A program made the position numbers and the translations under genes. 64,000 nt of DNA from Ustilaginoidea virens (taxonomy: Eukaryota; Ascomycota; Sordariomycetes; Hypocreales; Clavicipitaceae). The stretch is taken from assembly GCF_000687475.1 (NCBI RefSeq), contig NC_057319.1, positions 3,958,001-4,022,000 of the forward strand, given 5' to 3'. Shown in pieces: positions 1 through 10,299 of the stretch. Each line of letters begins with the position of its first letter. Positions within the stretch are counted from its first letter, which is position 1. The notes beneath the pieces were generated by a model. It had not been told where the DNA came from, ran no database searches, and worked only from the letters and a program-made list of their open reading frames with translations.

Positions 1-2966
1 ATGCCCTCGTCGAGTATCTCAACCAGCTGAATCTGCGAGGCGACATGGTCATGGACGAGCTGAAGAAGGTTTCGGCCGACAAGGCCGACTTGAAGAGGAA
101 GCATGCCGAGGCGGAAGAAAAATGGAAGGGAGCAAAGGAGGAGCTGGATGCGCTGAGAGCTGCCAGGCCTCCTGAATCGACAGCCATGGCAGAACCGGCC
201 AGCGGGCGGACGTCGATTGAGCCGGCGGTTCGCGCTAGCACCAGCACCGCACCGGAAAAGGCCAAGTCGCCCGTTGCAGCCGTCATTGGTATGTTCTCTC
301 CCAGGCTAAAGGCCCAAAACGAAGACATCAAGGGCCAGCCGGCCAGCGAGGACTTTTTTTCGTACGACCAAGAGGTGCCTCAGTTACAGGCCGAACTCTC
401 GCTCAAAGCGCAAGAGATACAGCAGCTCAAGAGCAGAATCGAGGACCTGCAGCAGGAGCTCTCCGTCGCGAAAGAAAACAGCGCTGGGTTGGCGGAAAAC
501 TTGGAAAGGACGTCGCGGGAGTTGAGCGAGTCTCGCGATGCCGCAGGCTCCCAGGACTCCCTGCAAGCGCAGCTCGACGAGCGAAACAACCGAATCAAGT
601 CGCTGACGGGGGAACTCAGTGCCGCGCAGTCGCAGCTTCAATCTATGCAAGACCGGATGGAAAGGGATGGGGAAAACCATGCATCACGCGTCGAGGAGAT
701 GGAGGCTTCCCTGGCCAAATCTGACAAGAAGGCGCTGGAATTAGACGCAGAGCTGGCCAAGGCCAACAATGCCAAGGCCGCGTCCAAAAAAATTGCCGAC
801 AACCTTGTTACACAAATAGCAGTGCTCGAAAAGGAAAAATCGGAAAGCTTGGCGAGAATCGGGGAGCTCGCCAACAAGATTGACTCGGCGCCTTCCGCAG
901 CGGCAGCTGCCGCCACCACCACCACGACGTCTGGCCTGGCCGCCGCAGCGACGACGGGATCCTCCAAGAAGAAGAATAACAAAAAGAAGAAGGGCAAGGG
1001 TGGCTCGACAGCGGCGGCCACTCCGGCGGCAGCTAAAGAGGAAGACGCAAGCAAAGAAGGCTCAGCCGAGGCCGAAACCGTCGCCAAGCTCAGGGCCGAG
1101 GTGGAAGCAAAGGACAGGGAAATCGAAAGGCTGTCCAAAAAGCGCAAGACGGAGGAGGACTTGAGGGAGGAAGTCGAAAACTTGCAAGAAAACCTGCTGA
1201 GCATTGGACAAGACCACGTCGAGGCCAAGGATAGGATCAAGGAGCTGGAGGCGAAAAAGACCCAACTCCAAGAGCGGATTGCCGAGCTGCAAGGCGAGAT
1301 TGGCGCCTCTGCGTCCAACGCGACGGAAAACACGAGGGCCAAGGACGAATTCGACGCTCTGCAAAGGGACCACGACGACTTGAGGGCCAAATTTGCCGCG
1401 CTGCAACATGACCTCGGTGCAGCTCAGCAGCTCGCGCACACGCGGTTCAAGGACCTAAGCGAACTACGCGAGTACTTGCAAAAAGTACAGCCGGAGCTTC
1501 AGAGGCTGCTGCAAGAGTCGGCGGAACTCGAGAAGACCAAGGAAGAGCTGGCGACCAAGGTCAAGGAGCTCAGGGGGGTAGAGAAGAGGGAGTCTGACTT
1601 GAGGCGCGACGTCGGCAAAGCTCAGCAACTGGCGTCGGAGCGGGAGAGGGAGATGAAGAAGCTGCAGGAAAAGCTCAAGTCGGAAGGCATCAGCAGGCAA
1701 AAGGCGGAAGAGGGAAGGCGCACGGCCGAGAGAGACTTGAGACGGGTCGAGGCAGACAAGATTGAGCTGAGCGCCAAGGCGGAAAAGGGGGAGCGCGAGC
1801 TGGCAAGGACGCAAGACGAGCTCCACAAACTACGGGGCCGGGTGCAAGAGCTGGAGGAGCAAGCGCACCGGCTCCGGAGGGAGAAGGCGGCGGCGGCGGA
1901 GGAGGCCGAGTTCAAGACGCAGCAGTACGCCACGGCGCAGGGCTTGCTGAGCAGCATGCGGGACCAGGCGACGGAGATGGCGGTCCAGCTCAAGGAGGCC
2001 CAGTCGCAGGCGGAGTCGCTGGAGGAGGAGCTGTCGGAGGTGCAGCAGCTGCTGCAGGAGCGGACGCGGGAGGGCGAGACGATGCGGCGCCTGCTGGCGG
2101 ACGTGGACGAGCGGGCGGACAGCAAGGTGCGGGAGATGCGGGGCCGGATGGAGGCGGCCGTGGAGGAGCGCGAGCGGGCGGAGGACGAGTCGAGCGCGCT
2201 GGCGAGGCGCAAGGCGCGCGAGTCGGAGGAGCTCAAGCGCCGGATCCGCGAGCTGGAGCGGGAGGCGCAGGCGCTGGGGCGCGACCGGGACGAGCTGGAG
2301 CAGGGGCAGCGCGAGTGGAAGCGGCGGCGGGAGGAGCTGGAGGCGGCGGAGGCCAAGGCGTGGGCGGAGACGGAGGAGCTGCGGACGGCGGTGTCGCAGC
2401 TGCGCGCGGCGCTGGACACGTCGGAGGCGCAGGTGCGGGACGGGGAGAAGCAGCGGGCGCACATGCGCGCCATGCTGGACGACGCGAGGGCGCGGCACGA
2501 CAAGCTGGCCGGGGAGCTGAAGAGCGCGCAGGAGCGGCTGGGGCGGGCGGGCAGCTCGAGCCGCAGCTCGGGCGAGTCGGCGAGGAGCGGCGGCGGCGGC
2601 GGCGGCGACACGGCGTATCTCAAGACGATACTGCTGCAGTTTCTGGAGCAGCGGGACGGGCGGTTGAGGGCGCAGCTGGTTCCGGTGCTGGGCAAGCTGC
2701 TCAAGTTTGACAAGTGAGTGTGTTGTTCATTTCCCTTTTTCCTTTTCTCCCCCCTTTCTCCTCTTTTCTTTTTATTTGTCTTGTTCCCTTTTCCGCCCTT
2801 TTCTTGTTGTTTTTCTTCTCTATTCCCCCCTTTCCCTTTCTTTCCTTCTCCCCCCCCCCCCGTCTGGTTCGCTCTCCCTGTCCGGCGATCACCGGCGACC
2901 ATCCGCGCTGACGCTTGGCTCAGGACCGACGAGCAAAAGTGGGCCCAGGCCGTGCAGCACATCTAG
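1..2966 (+). CDS. IMH1: Golgin with C-terminal GRIP domain (Imh1-like), 5' end outside window
   Basis: Peripheral Golgi coiled-coil tether recruited to trans-Golgi membranes by Arl1-GTP through its GRIP domain. The reading frame is already open at the left edge (first full codon at 3), so the true start is upstream. About 900 residues of charged heptad coiled coil are visible, interrupted by an Ala/Thr/Lys-rich low-complexity linker (about 290-330 residues into the visible part). The GRIP domain is at the end: YLKTILLQFLE with the tyrosine expected to contact Arl1, then PVLGKLLKF. The frame seems to stop at 2715, but a consensus donor GTGAGT at 2714, branch-like GCTGAC near 2907 and acceptor CAG at 2921-2923 splice in 43 bases, so the protein ends KFDKTDEQKWAQAVQHI, as fungal GRIP proteins do. 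Proposed coding parts: 3-2713 and 2924-2966. High confidence in family and splice. Confidence 0.93.
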
Positions 2967-3134
2967 GCCGGGCGAGTATGTCCCGTTCCCGAGTCCGGGA
3001 CACGTCTGGTGGGCCGCCGGCCGGCCGGCTCCGCGAGACCGCGGTCGGTTAGCCAGGGTGGCCCCCCCGGCCGCCGCCGCCCGCGGAAGCGCCAAGCGCC
3101 AAGCGCGCAGGACGGGGGGGTTACGTGGGCCGGG

Positions 3135-3159
3135 ATACGTGTACCGCTCTATTTTTGGA
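3135..3159 (+). promoter_or_regulatory. 25-nt element shared by both 14-Cys protein genes, copy 1
   Basis: ATACGTGT followed by ACCGCTCTATTTTTGGA. The same 25 nt recur at 4521-4545 with two mismatches, the last 17 nt being identical. It lies about 460 bp upstream of the first 14-Cys gene. CTATTTTTGG resembles a CArG/MADS-box site, which is inference only. Confidence 0.45.
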
Positions 3160-3251
3160 CCGGTAACGAAGGATTGCCCGTCGTCGAGCATTACTTTACA
3201 TGTTTGCTGCTGCGCGAGGGGGTCCCCGAGTAGCTAGGCCCAGTCGCGAAA

Positions 3252-3438
3252 CACGCCAGCATTACTTTACCTGCGCGTCCGAGTCAGGGCTGCCAAGTCG
3301 GGCAGTGGAAGCACGCCGGCATTAGTTTCTGCTCTGTGCGTCTGAACCAGCGCTTCCGAGCTGGCCCAGCTGAAGCACGCCTGCTATAGTCTCTACTCTG
3401 TGCATCTGGGTCAATGCTGCCAAGTCGGGCCCGTTGGA
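3252..3438 (+). repeat. Three degenerate ~62-bp tandem repeats upstream of a secreted-protein gene
   Basis: Three units begin with CACGCC at 3252, 3312 and 3376 and continue with GCATTA or GCTATAG, a CTGTGCGTCTG-like stretch and a GCTGCCAAGTCGGGC-like tail. A shorter related piece (GAGCATTACTTTAC) lies at about 3188. They fill the upstream region of the 14-Cys gene starting at 3615. Confidence 0.5.
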
Positions 3439-3528
3439 GAAGGCTGTCCTGGCCCCCGGTCCTCATGCCATTTCTCCCTCGCCTCATCAATCAAACACAC
3501 AAGTTTTCGCTGCGCCGCATCAGCTTTT

Positions 3529-3529
<1 letters not shown>

Positions 3530-3584
<55 letters not shown>
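3530..3584 (+). repeat. A55 homopolymer directly upstream of a start codon
   Basis: Fifty-five consecutive A, ending 30 bases before the ATG at 3615, so it probably sits in the core promoter or 5' leader of the first 14-Cys gene. The length may vary between assemblies. Confidence 0.85.
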
Positions 3585-3587
<3 letters not shown>

Positions 3588-3614
3588 CTGTCGAATTCTT
3601 CCCCCGCAGCCGCC

Positions 3615-3950
3615 ATGAAGTTCCTCCTCCCGCTCGCCCTGGTCGCCGGCGCCCTGGCCGCCTCCATCCCGGCCCCCGTGTGCCCCGCCACGGGCTGCTA
3701 CAGAGACGACGACAGCCCGACGTGCCGGAAGCCGGGCCAGGTGTGCGAGATGTACATCAAGCGCGCGACCTCGTGCCCTTACCGCTGCGACGGACCCGTG
3801 CCGCCGGGGTGCAAGTCCCGCTGCAAGCCGTGCCCCGAGGAGCAGAAGAAGACGACGGGCTGCCCGCTCATCTGCGAGTGCGAGATTCACTGCACGGGTG
3901 GGCCGTGCCTCGACGCGTACCGCAGCCAGCAGCCCCAGCAGCAGCAGTGA
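3615..3950 (+). CDS. Small secreted 14-cysteine protein, paralogue 1
   Basis: A 111-residue candidate secreted protein of unknown function. Residues about 1-19 form a signal peptide (MKFLLPLALVAGALAAS). The mature part holds 14 cysteines in the pattern CPAxGCYxD, C, C, CPxxC, PPGCxxRCKPC, CPLxCxCEIxC, GPC, then a Gln-rich tail. The next gene (starting at 5298) encodes a paralogue with every cysteine conserved, which is the strongest evidence that this frame is real. The ATG was chosen because it begins the signal peptide; the longer open frame upstream runs through the A55 tract as poly-Lys and is not credible. Single exon. The motif set is not one I recognise from a named family; such proteins are often effectors or antimicrobial peptides, but no function is claimed. 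Confidence 0.82.
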   Translation: MKFLLPLALVAGALAASIPAPVCPATGCYRDDDSPTCRKPGQVCEMYIKRATSCPYRCDGPVPPGCKSRCKPCPEEQKKTTGCPLICECEIHCTGGPCLDAYRSQQPQQQQ

Positions 3951-4520
3951 GGGGGGGGGTTTACCACGACGGCTACAAACGGGCCGGCGGTCGTGCGGGG
4001 GACGGAGGACTCGGAGGAACAAATAAGAAAGAAGAGAAAAACAGGAAATGGAGGAGAAATTGAAAAGAGGGGAGGAGAAGGCAAGGGTGGGGCCGGTCAG
4101 CCTTGGCATGCGTGCGCGAGGGAGCGGGGTCGCCCAATGACGTCGCGGGCTGTGGGGCCGGGCGATTCCAGCGGCGGGCGGGATTGCCCAATGATGGCGC
4201 GAGCTGTGGTGGAGCAGCCCTGAGGTCCCCTAAATGTTTACTTGGAGTTCCTCCGTACCGTAGTTACGTAACAGTCAGCCATAGCCATCCTGGATGGCTT
4301 CACAGAAACATCTGCAACGCAGTTTTTTTTTTGCCCCCGCGTGCGCAACCCATTTCCCTCGACGGCGCCACGCACGCCGGCCGGCCGACGCCAGACCAGT
4401 TTGCCCGACCTTCCCAGTCTAGCTACAGCAACTATCCAAGCAGCGACGACCCTGAACAGCCACCCCATCAAGGCCGGCGGGGGGGGTCATGACCTCATAC
4501 CCCCAAAACGCCAAGGAAGC

Positions 4521-4545
4521 ATACGTACACCGCTCTATTTTTGGA
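4521..4545 (+). promoter_or_regulatory. 25-nt element shared by both 14-Cys protein genes, copy 2
   Basis: ATACGTAC followed by ACCGCTCTATTTTTGGA, matching 3135-3159 at 23 of 25 positions. It lies about 750 bp upstream of the second 14-Cys gene. Either a conserved regulatory site or a remnant of the segmental duplication that made the pair. Confidence 0.45.
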
Positions 4546-4711
4546 AATGGAAAGAACCAAGTTCCCAATTTCTTATTGATTTCGCACCAGGGGCTCTCAG
4601 AACTCCCACACATCTCTCTTTGTTACGCTAGCTGGTTTGTTAGGAAACCGCTGCCTGGGCCGCCGGCATCTCGGGGCCTCTACACGAATTTACATAGGAA
4701 ACCCGCAGCCC

Positions 4712-4837
4712 GGGGGGGGGGGGGGGGCAAAAGAAACCCCCATGTTACAGAGTACACAGTCGTTGATCAGAACCAGCCATGCCATGCCATGCCCGTCTTC
4801 ACTAGGCGCCGTCGGGTCAAGTGGTGGTCCCTTGTCC

Positions 4838-4871
<34 letters not shown>

Positions 4872-4874
4872 GGG
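4712..4874 (+). repeat. G16 and C31G5 homopolymer tracts
   Basis: G16 at 4712-4727 and a run of 31 C at 4839-4869 followed directly by five G. The G and C runs could form G-quadruplex or i-motif structure. Lengths may be assembly-dependent. Confidence 0.8.
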
Positions 4875-5194
4875 CGGTGGCTGCTTGGAGCGCATGTAAG
4901 GCGGAATTCCAATAGTCAGCAGCTACCGCACGCCGACGCCAATAAAGTTGCCCGGCTACGCTGATCCCCCTTGCTGCGCCCAGGCGCGCGATGCCCTCCG
5001 CTGCGCGAGCCCTGCAGCCCTGCAGCCTCCCCTGGCCCTCGCCCGGCGCTGCAGATCACCACCTGCCTGCACGCGCACCAAGGCGGGAATGCGCAAAAGC
5101 AAAGCCCGCCGGGCAGACAGACGTCCCGCGGCGCCCAAGTACATAAAGCGTGCCCGCGTCCCCCCAAGTCGCCCATCCTTTGACACTGCCTCGC

Positions 5195-5225
<31 letters not shown>
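5195..5225 (+). repeat. CAAG microsatellite in 5' leader
   Basis: About seven perfect CAAG units, 70 bp before the ATG of the second 14-Cys gene and downstream of its TATA-like element, so likely in the transcribed leader. Confidence 0.8.
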
Positions 5226-5297
5226 AATCACACGCAAAATCATACTCCGTACACACATACACAGTACTCTTTACGCACAGCCCCGCCCCCTCGAGCC

Positions 5298-5615
5298 ATG
5301 AAGCTTGCCCTGGAGCTTGTCCTCCTGGCCTCGGCCGCCATGGCCGCCAGCCTCCCGCGCGCCCACTGCCCCGCCAAGGGCTGCTACTCCGACCCCATCC
5401 ACCCGAGCTGCCCGCCCGACCGCGCCTGTCCGCAGTACATCATTTCCGCGACGGCGTGCCCCTGGCCCTGCGGGAAGGCCAAGGACGCGCCGCCGGTGCC
5501 GCCGGGGTGCTCGCAGCGCTGCAAGCCGTGCAAGCAGGAGGTTTGCCCGCTGGTGTGCCAGTGCGAGATCATCTGCACGTCTGGGCCGTGCCATTCCAGT
5601 CAGGCGGTGCAGTAG
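5298..5615 (+). CDS. Small secreted 14-cysteine protein, paralogue 2
   Basis: A 105-residue protein, single exon, tandem paralogue of the gene starting at 3615. Signal peptide at about 1-18 (MKLALELVLLASAAMAAS). All 14 cysteines align with the neighbour, and conserved blocks are CPAKGCYSD, YI-x3-AT-x-CP, PPGC-x2-RCKPC and CPLVCQCEI-x-CTSGPC. Inter-cysteine loops differ in length (an extra KAKDAPP loop here) and the Gln tail is shortened, so the pair is diverged rather than a fresh duplicate. Probably extracellular with seven disulphides. The same upstream element is found before both genes, which fits shared regulation. Function unknown. Confidence 0.83.
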   Translation: MKLALELVLLASAAMAASLPRAHCPAKGCYSDPIHPSCPPDRACPQYIISATACPWPCGKAKDAPPVPPGCSQRCKPCKQEVCPLVCQCEIICTSGPCHSSQAVQ

Positions 5616-7481
5616 GACGGGCCTCGCTGAAGGCGGTGTAGGATGTGTTTAGGGGACGGGTTGACCAGGGGACACGTGGACAACTGGGACCAAGCAAGGA
5701 CACGGGGATATGACGAGAGGACGCTGGGTGAAAAGAAATGGCACGGATTCGGGAAAGCGTCTGTGTTCGCTGTGCGGGACGACGAGGGAAGCAAAAAAAG
5801 AAAAGAAAAAGAAAACGCAAACCACAAACCCAGAGAAAAGAGGGCCAGAAAGAAAAAAGAAAAAGAAAAAAAAAAGGACGAAAACTGCCTAGGCGTTGTA
5901 GTTAGCTGGGCCTGCTCGTAGGGCTGAAATTCAACGTTATTTATTTCCATCGACAGGCGTCACCTGCTGCCCTGCCCCGCTCAAGATCCGCTCAAGCCCC
6001 GTCGCTGCACCAACATGTGGGGACTGTCCCCACTCTTTGCAGCGGAAATGACTTGCCGCAGCCCCGCAGCCGGAAACGGATGCTACTAAGCTGCTTTTGG
6101 CACGGACGCTCAGCCGCACGCACCAAGGAAGAAAACTAGCAAGGCAAAAGAAGAAAGAGAAAAGGAAAAAAAGAACAAAAAAGAAAAAACAACCCCCACA
6201 CGACTGGTATTAGTTACACATTGATTGAAACCCGAGTCGAAACGAACAAGAGACGGCAACGCAAAAAGAAAATCAAAAAGAAGCGCAAAGTCGTCGCGGC
6301 ACCAGGCATAGCATCAAGCACCGGCATGGCGGCTCGGGCAAAAGGGAACATGTCGCTGCTGCTGCCGTCATCCCATGGTCGTTCCGTCATCATTGCTCGG
6401 TTGGCGTCAGAGGCAGAGGCAGAGGCAGAGAGGATGAGGATAAGGCTGAGGCTGAGGCTGAGGCTGACGGCTCACGGCTGACCATGTCGTCTCGCATTCA
6501 CGCCCGTCCGCTGCTTCACCTGCGGCTTACGTGCAAATCTCGTCGTGAAATATAGAATTAAAAGGACCATTGATTGACCCTGCTTACTGCCCCCCCACAA
6601 GAGTGGGAGTGGGAAAATAATGCATCTGCCACGTGGGTTGTGCCACTGGCCAGTCCTCCACCAGACTTCGTCATCTTGACCGAGACAAGAAAAGGCCTCC
6701 CTGCAAACAATCCCCTTCCACGACGAGACAGGAAGAGAGCTCGTCTCGCCCTTGCCATGCTCAATCGCGAAAAACGCCATACATGCAGTATCCTGAAACA
6801 CGCAGTGAAACCCGTCAGTGGATACGACCACGTCCATCCCAATCTACCAGCTTGTGACCGACCGAGCCCTGGCTCCCGTTCCGACCAGACAGACGTGAGC
6901 CACGTCTTGGATAGGCGCAACAAAAGGACACCAAACAAAGGAAAATGAATGAGCAAACAAACCAAAACAAACCAAAACAAACCAAAACAAACCAAAACAA
7001 ATCAAAACGTGGAGTGGAGTGACGCAATCGCAACGGGGTCAACTTGCATTCCACTCCGGGGGTATCGTCATGTTCCCTTGTATCCTCTTGCATATCAAGC
7101 CATCCATCCGGTGCCGTCTGTGACGTGGCGTGCCATATCCTATGAAATATACCGCCGCGTGTCGATCCGTAAATGAGACGAATGTTTAAAAAAAAAAAAA
7201 AAAAGAAAAAAAAAGGCCATACATGCGATAATCGCCTCGTCGGCCTCATCGAACCATTCGGCACAGCCAAATGCCAGAGACGGCGAGCAGAGAAGCCGAT
7301 TAAATCATCATATCAACAAAATCATCATCGCTATTCGTGAACCATGCAGGGCAATCGTAATCATCAATAGAGTCATGAGTAGAGTCATGAGTAGAGTCAT
7401 GAGCAAAGCTTGTCCAGCGTGCAGGCGTGTTGACGGGGGGAGAAGAGGGGGAAAAAGGAAAAAAAAATGTCGGTTGGTCGG
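5616..7481. other. Intergenic region, no gene recognised
   Basis: Purine-rich and A-rich low-complexity sequence, plus two short minisatellites: a 10-nt ACCAAAACAA unit repeated about five times at 6955-7008 and a 12-nt AGTCATGAGTAG unit repeated about three times at 7370-7404. The open frames here have no family resemblance. Confidence 0.6.
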
Positions 7482-8882
7482 TCAAAGAAACCCGCGGACC
7501 CAACGCGCGTCGAGCCATCCAACCTTCTCAAAGGCAGTCCACAGTTTGGAGGCTTTGTTCACGTCAATCTTGCAAGCTTGTTGAGCATCCGTCTTGCGGA
7601 ACTCCTTGCCGGTGCGCAGACATTGGAGCCGTCGGTCAAAAATTCGTCGCTTGCTTGTCAAATACGTAGCACAATCAAGACGCAAGTTTCCGGCCAGCAG
7701 CAGCTCGTCCGGGTGAAGAAGGTTGGCCTGAGGATCGCTGCTTAGATCAATCGGCTGGCCCTTCCAATCCACCTTGAGGCTGTTGGCTCGATGCGGCAAC
7801 GAATCCAACGGGGGACAGTAGTTTGGCAGCGAGTTGAAATCCTTGTCCTCGCGATTTGGGGCCACGATCCGACGAGACGGCTCCGGCGTCGCGCTAGCAC
7901 GCCCCGCCGCAGGTAACACTGCTGCGGATGCTCCGTTCATCGTGGCAGGGGTGGCGGCGGCGTGGGCGGCGTGGGCGGCGTGGGCGTTGGCGCGCATTGG
8001 CCGAGGGCCGCCGGCACCAGGTTTGGTCACTCGGTCGACGCGCTGCCGGGGGGGCTTTGCAGCAATGGGCTTGGCCGGCATAATCACTTGGTATCGTTGC
8101 ACACTTGCCCGCCGGTCCGCCTCAAGGAGAGCCCGCTCCTTCCGAAGCCAGCCCTTCCTGTTGGTGGTGAAGTGCTTCATGACTTGGGATCGAAAGGTAA
8201 GGGCCAGCTCGTAGTCCTCGCGTCTGGGCGGTGCCACTCGGCCAAAAATGGTGTGCGATCGTGCCAAGACGTGCTCGTCGACTATCCTTTGGTGATGCTC
8301 GAGCTCGGCCGGAGCGAACAGTGGCTGCTGCTGCTGCTGCTGCTGAAGGCTGGCTGGAGAATGCTCGTCAACGGGGTATAAGACAGGGTCTTTGAGTATG
8401 CGGCCAGGCGGTGTCGCAGGCTGCCCATTGGCCGTCGAGATTGGCTTGCTGCAAGGTGAGACGGGCGGCGACATGGGCAGCGGTTGCTGCGAAGACGACG
8501 GCTTGCCGTAGATACTGCCCGACCTCTTCATTATCGAATAATTGCCCTGAAAACTGTCGAGAACAACCTCGGGCGGCGACATGAGGCTGAGCAAGTTGAA
8601 CTTGTTGCACTCCATGGGTGGTGGTGGTGGTGGTGGTGGTGGAGCCATTGGCACAGAGAGTTTGCGGTGGTCGGATTCTGAACTTGGCCCCATGGAGGGA
8701 TTGGAAACTTGGCGACCAACAAGGGATCGAAACAGCAAAGAAGGGGAGGAGGAGGAGGAGGATAAAGGGCAAGTAAAAGTGGTCGGAGCAAGGCGACGAC
8801 TTTGCTCAGCTGCTGATTGTTTGTTCTGGTCGAAGGCAGTAGAAGTCCGCAGGTGACCGGGTGCTGAGGGTTTGTCAGCCAT
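7482..8882 (-). CDS. SWIRM-domain chromatin protein (Fun19/Laf-like)
   Basis: A 466-residue nuclear protein. The C-terminal SWIRM domain occupies about 375-466: DLSSDP, LLHPDELLLAGNLRLDCATYL, TSKRRIF, then KIDVNKASKLWTAFEKVGWL, the helix set that binds DNA or histone surfaces in chromatin complexes. Fungal stand-alone SWIRM proteins of this kind include budding-yeast Fun19 and the fission-yeast Laf proteins, which associate with histone deacetylase complexes. A second conserved block, VAPPRREDYELALTFRSQVMKHF to KERALLEADRRA (about 217-258), is typical of the filamentous-fungus members. Low-complexity runs: Pro9 at 81-89, a Gln run at about 180-186 and an Ala/His stretch near 300-310. No intron needed. 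The start codon is the first ATG of the frame. Confidence 0.9.
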   Translation of the reverse strand: MADKPSAPGHLRTSTAFDQNKQSAAEQSRRLAPTTFTCPLSSSSSSPSLLFRSLVGRQVSNPSMGPSSESDHRKLSVPMAPPPPPPPPPMECNKFNLLSLMSPPEVVLDSFQGNYSIMKRSGSIYGKPSSSQQPLPMSPPVSPCSKPISTANGQPATPPGRILKDPVLYPVDEHSPASLQQQQQQQPLFAPAELEHHQRIVDEHVLARSHTIFGRVAPPRREDYELALTFRSQVMKHFTTNRKGWLRKERALLEADRRASVQRYQVIMPAKPIAAKPPRQRVDRVTKPGAGGPRPMRANAHAAHAAHAAATPATMNGASAAVLPAAGRASATPEPSRRIVAPNREDKDFNSLPNYCPPLDSLPHRANSLKVDWKGQPIDLSSDPQANLLHPDELLLAGNLRLDCATYLTSKRRIFDRRLQCLRTGKEFRKTDAQQACKIDVNKASKLWTAFEKVGWLDARWVRGFL

Positions 8883-10257
8883 GGGCGGCTGCGGCGACTA
8901 TGACTGTGCTGTGACACACTGACGTGACGTGGTGGTGGTGGCGATGGTGGGCAGCAGCGGGCAGCGGGCAGCGGGCAGTGGGCAGTGGGCAGAGTGGCGA
9001 AGAAGCCGTAGCGCCGTTGGAAAGCCAGGACCGTGCGAAGTAGGCGGCTGCCACACTATCGGAGACGGAGTGTCCGAGTCCGGAGCAGCCTATCCCACAC
9101 TGTTCGACCTTTTTTGGGCGATTCGGAAAAGCTTGGATTGAATGAGAGCTGAATCGGATGGAGCGAGTAACTTGCGGCAACCAGTTGAGCTTTTGGGGCA
9201 AGCGACGAGATAAGCGACGAGAGAATCGACGAGAAAAGGGGGGGACCAGGACGCGTCGGCGGAAAGTGTTGACGAAAGTGTTGACGTCTTTTTAATGCGG
9301 AGATCGTGTTTGGGTGGAGGAGAAAGGCTCCTGTTGTGGCGGGTGGGGTGATTGACTCGTCGGCTCACTCGGCGTTTGCGTTGGAAGGGAGCCGTGGCCA
9401 AAAAGTTCAGGGTCAGCCCAGGTCACCCAACTCAATTGTGCAATGTCGACGAAAGCTGGCGGTGCTATGTTGAGGAGCAATAAACGACTTGACTCACGGG
9501 GCAGCCAAGGGTTTTGAACCTTTTTTTTTTTTTTTTCGCATGAAATCGTGCCAGAGTTCAATGCACGTATAAAAGGCAGGCGGCAGATAATGATGACTGG
9601 AGTGAGGGGGCAGCGTGGGGCTTGGCTTGGCTTGGCTTGACTTTTTGGGCTTCGCCTTGCGCAGTTGGACGCGGTACCGACGACCCCAACCCAAGGCAGG
9701 CGTGGGCGCGGGTACCGTGAGTTGGTACCCAAAGTGGAGGGACTGACTGCAGGTCGAAGCCAGAGGTACGTACCTTGGGTAGACGCAGGCACGGCGATCC
9801 AAAGTGCACACCCCCTCCACCCACTCTTCCCCCCCCCACCACCGGGTGGAAGGAGGCGTCGAGTGATTGGCTCGCAAGGCTCGACGGGCTGACGAGGAGC
9901 TGAAAGGGGATCCTCGCGATTTACCACAGGCTGTGACTGTGACTGACGCACGCCCAGGGTAAGGGCCAACAAAGGTTATCAGTTGGTGACGGCAAAGAAG
10001 CTTTCAAACCACAAAGGGAATGAAGAGCGGCGACGGGCTCTTTCTGGTCGAATCAAAAAAGGACTTGCTGCTGCTGTCAAAGATGGGTATGTGGCTGTTG
10101 CAAGGTTTGCAACTGAAGACTGGCGTGTGCGTATAACGAACGAATGACGAGCGGAAGCTAGGCCATTGAACTGTGATAAACCAAGACATCCATCAAACAA
10201 GGCTGAATTCAGGCAGCTAGTTGGCAAGAGGTACATCTGCGTCGAGCAAAAACACAA

Positions 10258-10258
<1 letters not shown>

Positions 10259-10298
<40 letters not shown>
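10259..10298 (+). repeat. A40 homopolymer
   Basis: Uninterrupted A run in the gene-free region; forms poly-Lys in translated frames, which is why those frames were not accepted as genes. Confidence 0.85.

Positions 10299-10299
<1 letters not shown>

Larger units (their letters stand above)
3951..5297. other. Intergenic, upstream region of the second 14-Cys gene
   Basis: No gene seen. Holds the second copy of the shared 25-nt element, a G16 and a C31 run, a CAAG microsatellite and a TATA-like TACATAAAG at 5140-5148, about 150 bp before the downstream ATG. Confidence 0.6.

Noticed and set aside
1622..2962. 446-codon minus-strand frame opposite the golgin
   Set aside because: Ser/Arg/Leu-rich antisense shadow of a GC-rich coiled-coil coding region; no motif, and the plus-strand gene is certain.
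6955..7404. Direct repeats that could suggest a CRISPR-like array
   Set aside because: Units are contiguous 10- and 12-nt tandem repeats without spacers, in a eukaryotic genome.
9292..9972. 226-codon minus-strand frame upstream of the SWIRM gene
   Set aside because: Composition is low-complexity (Pro/Ser/Lys runs), includes a T-run read as Lys5, and has no recognisable domain or splice sites.
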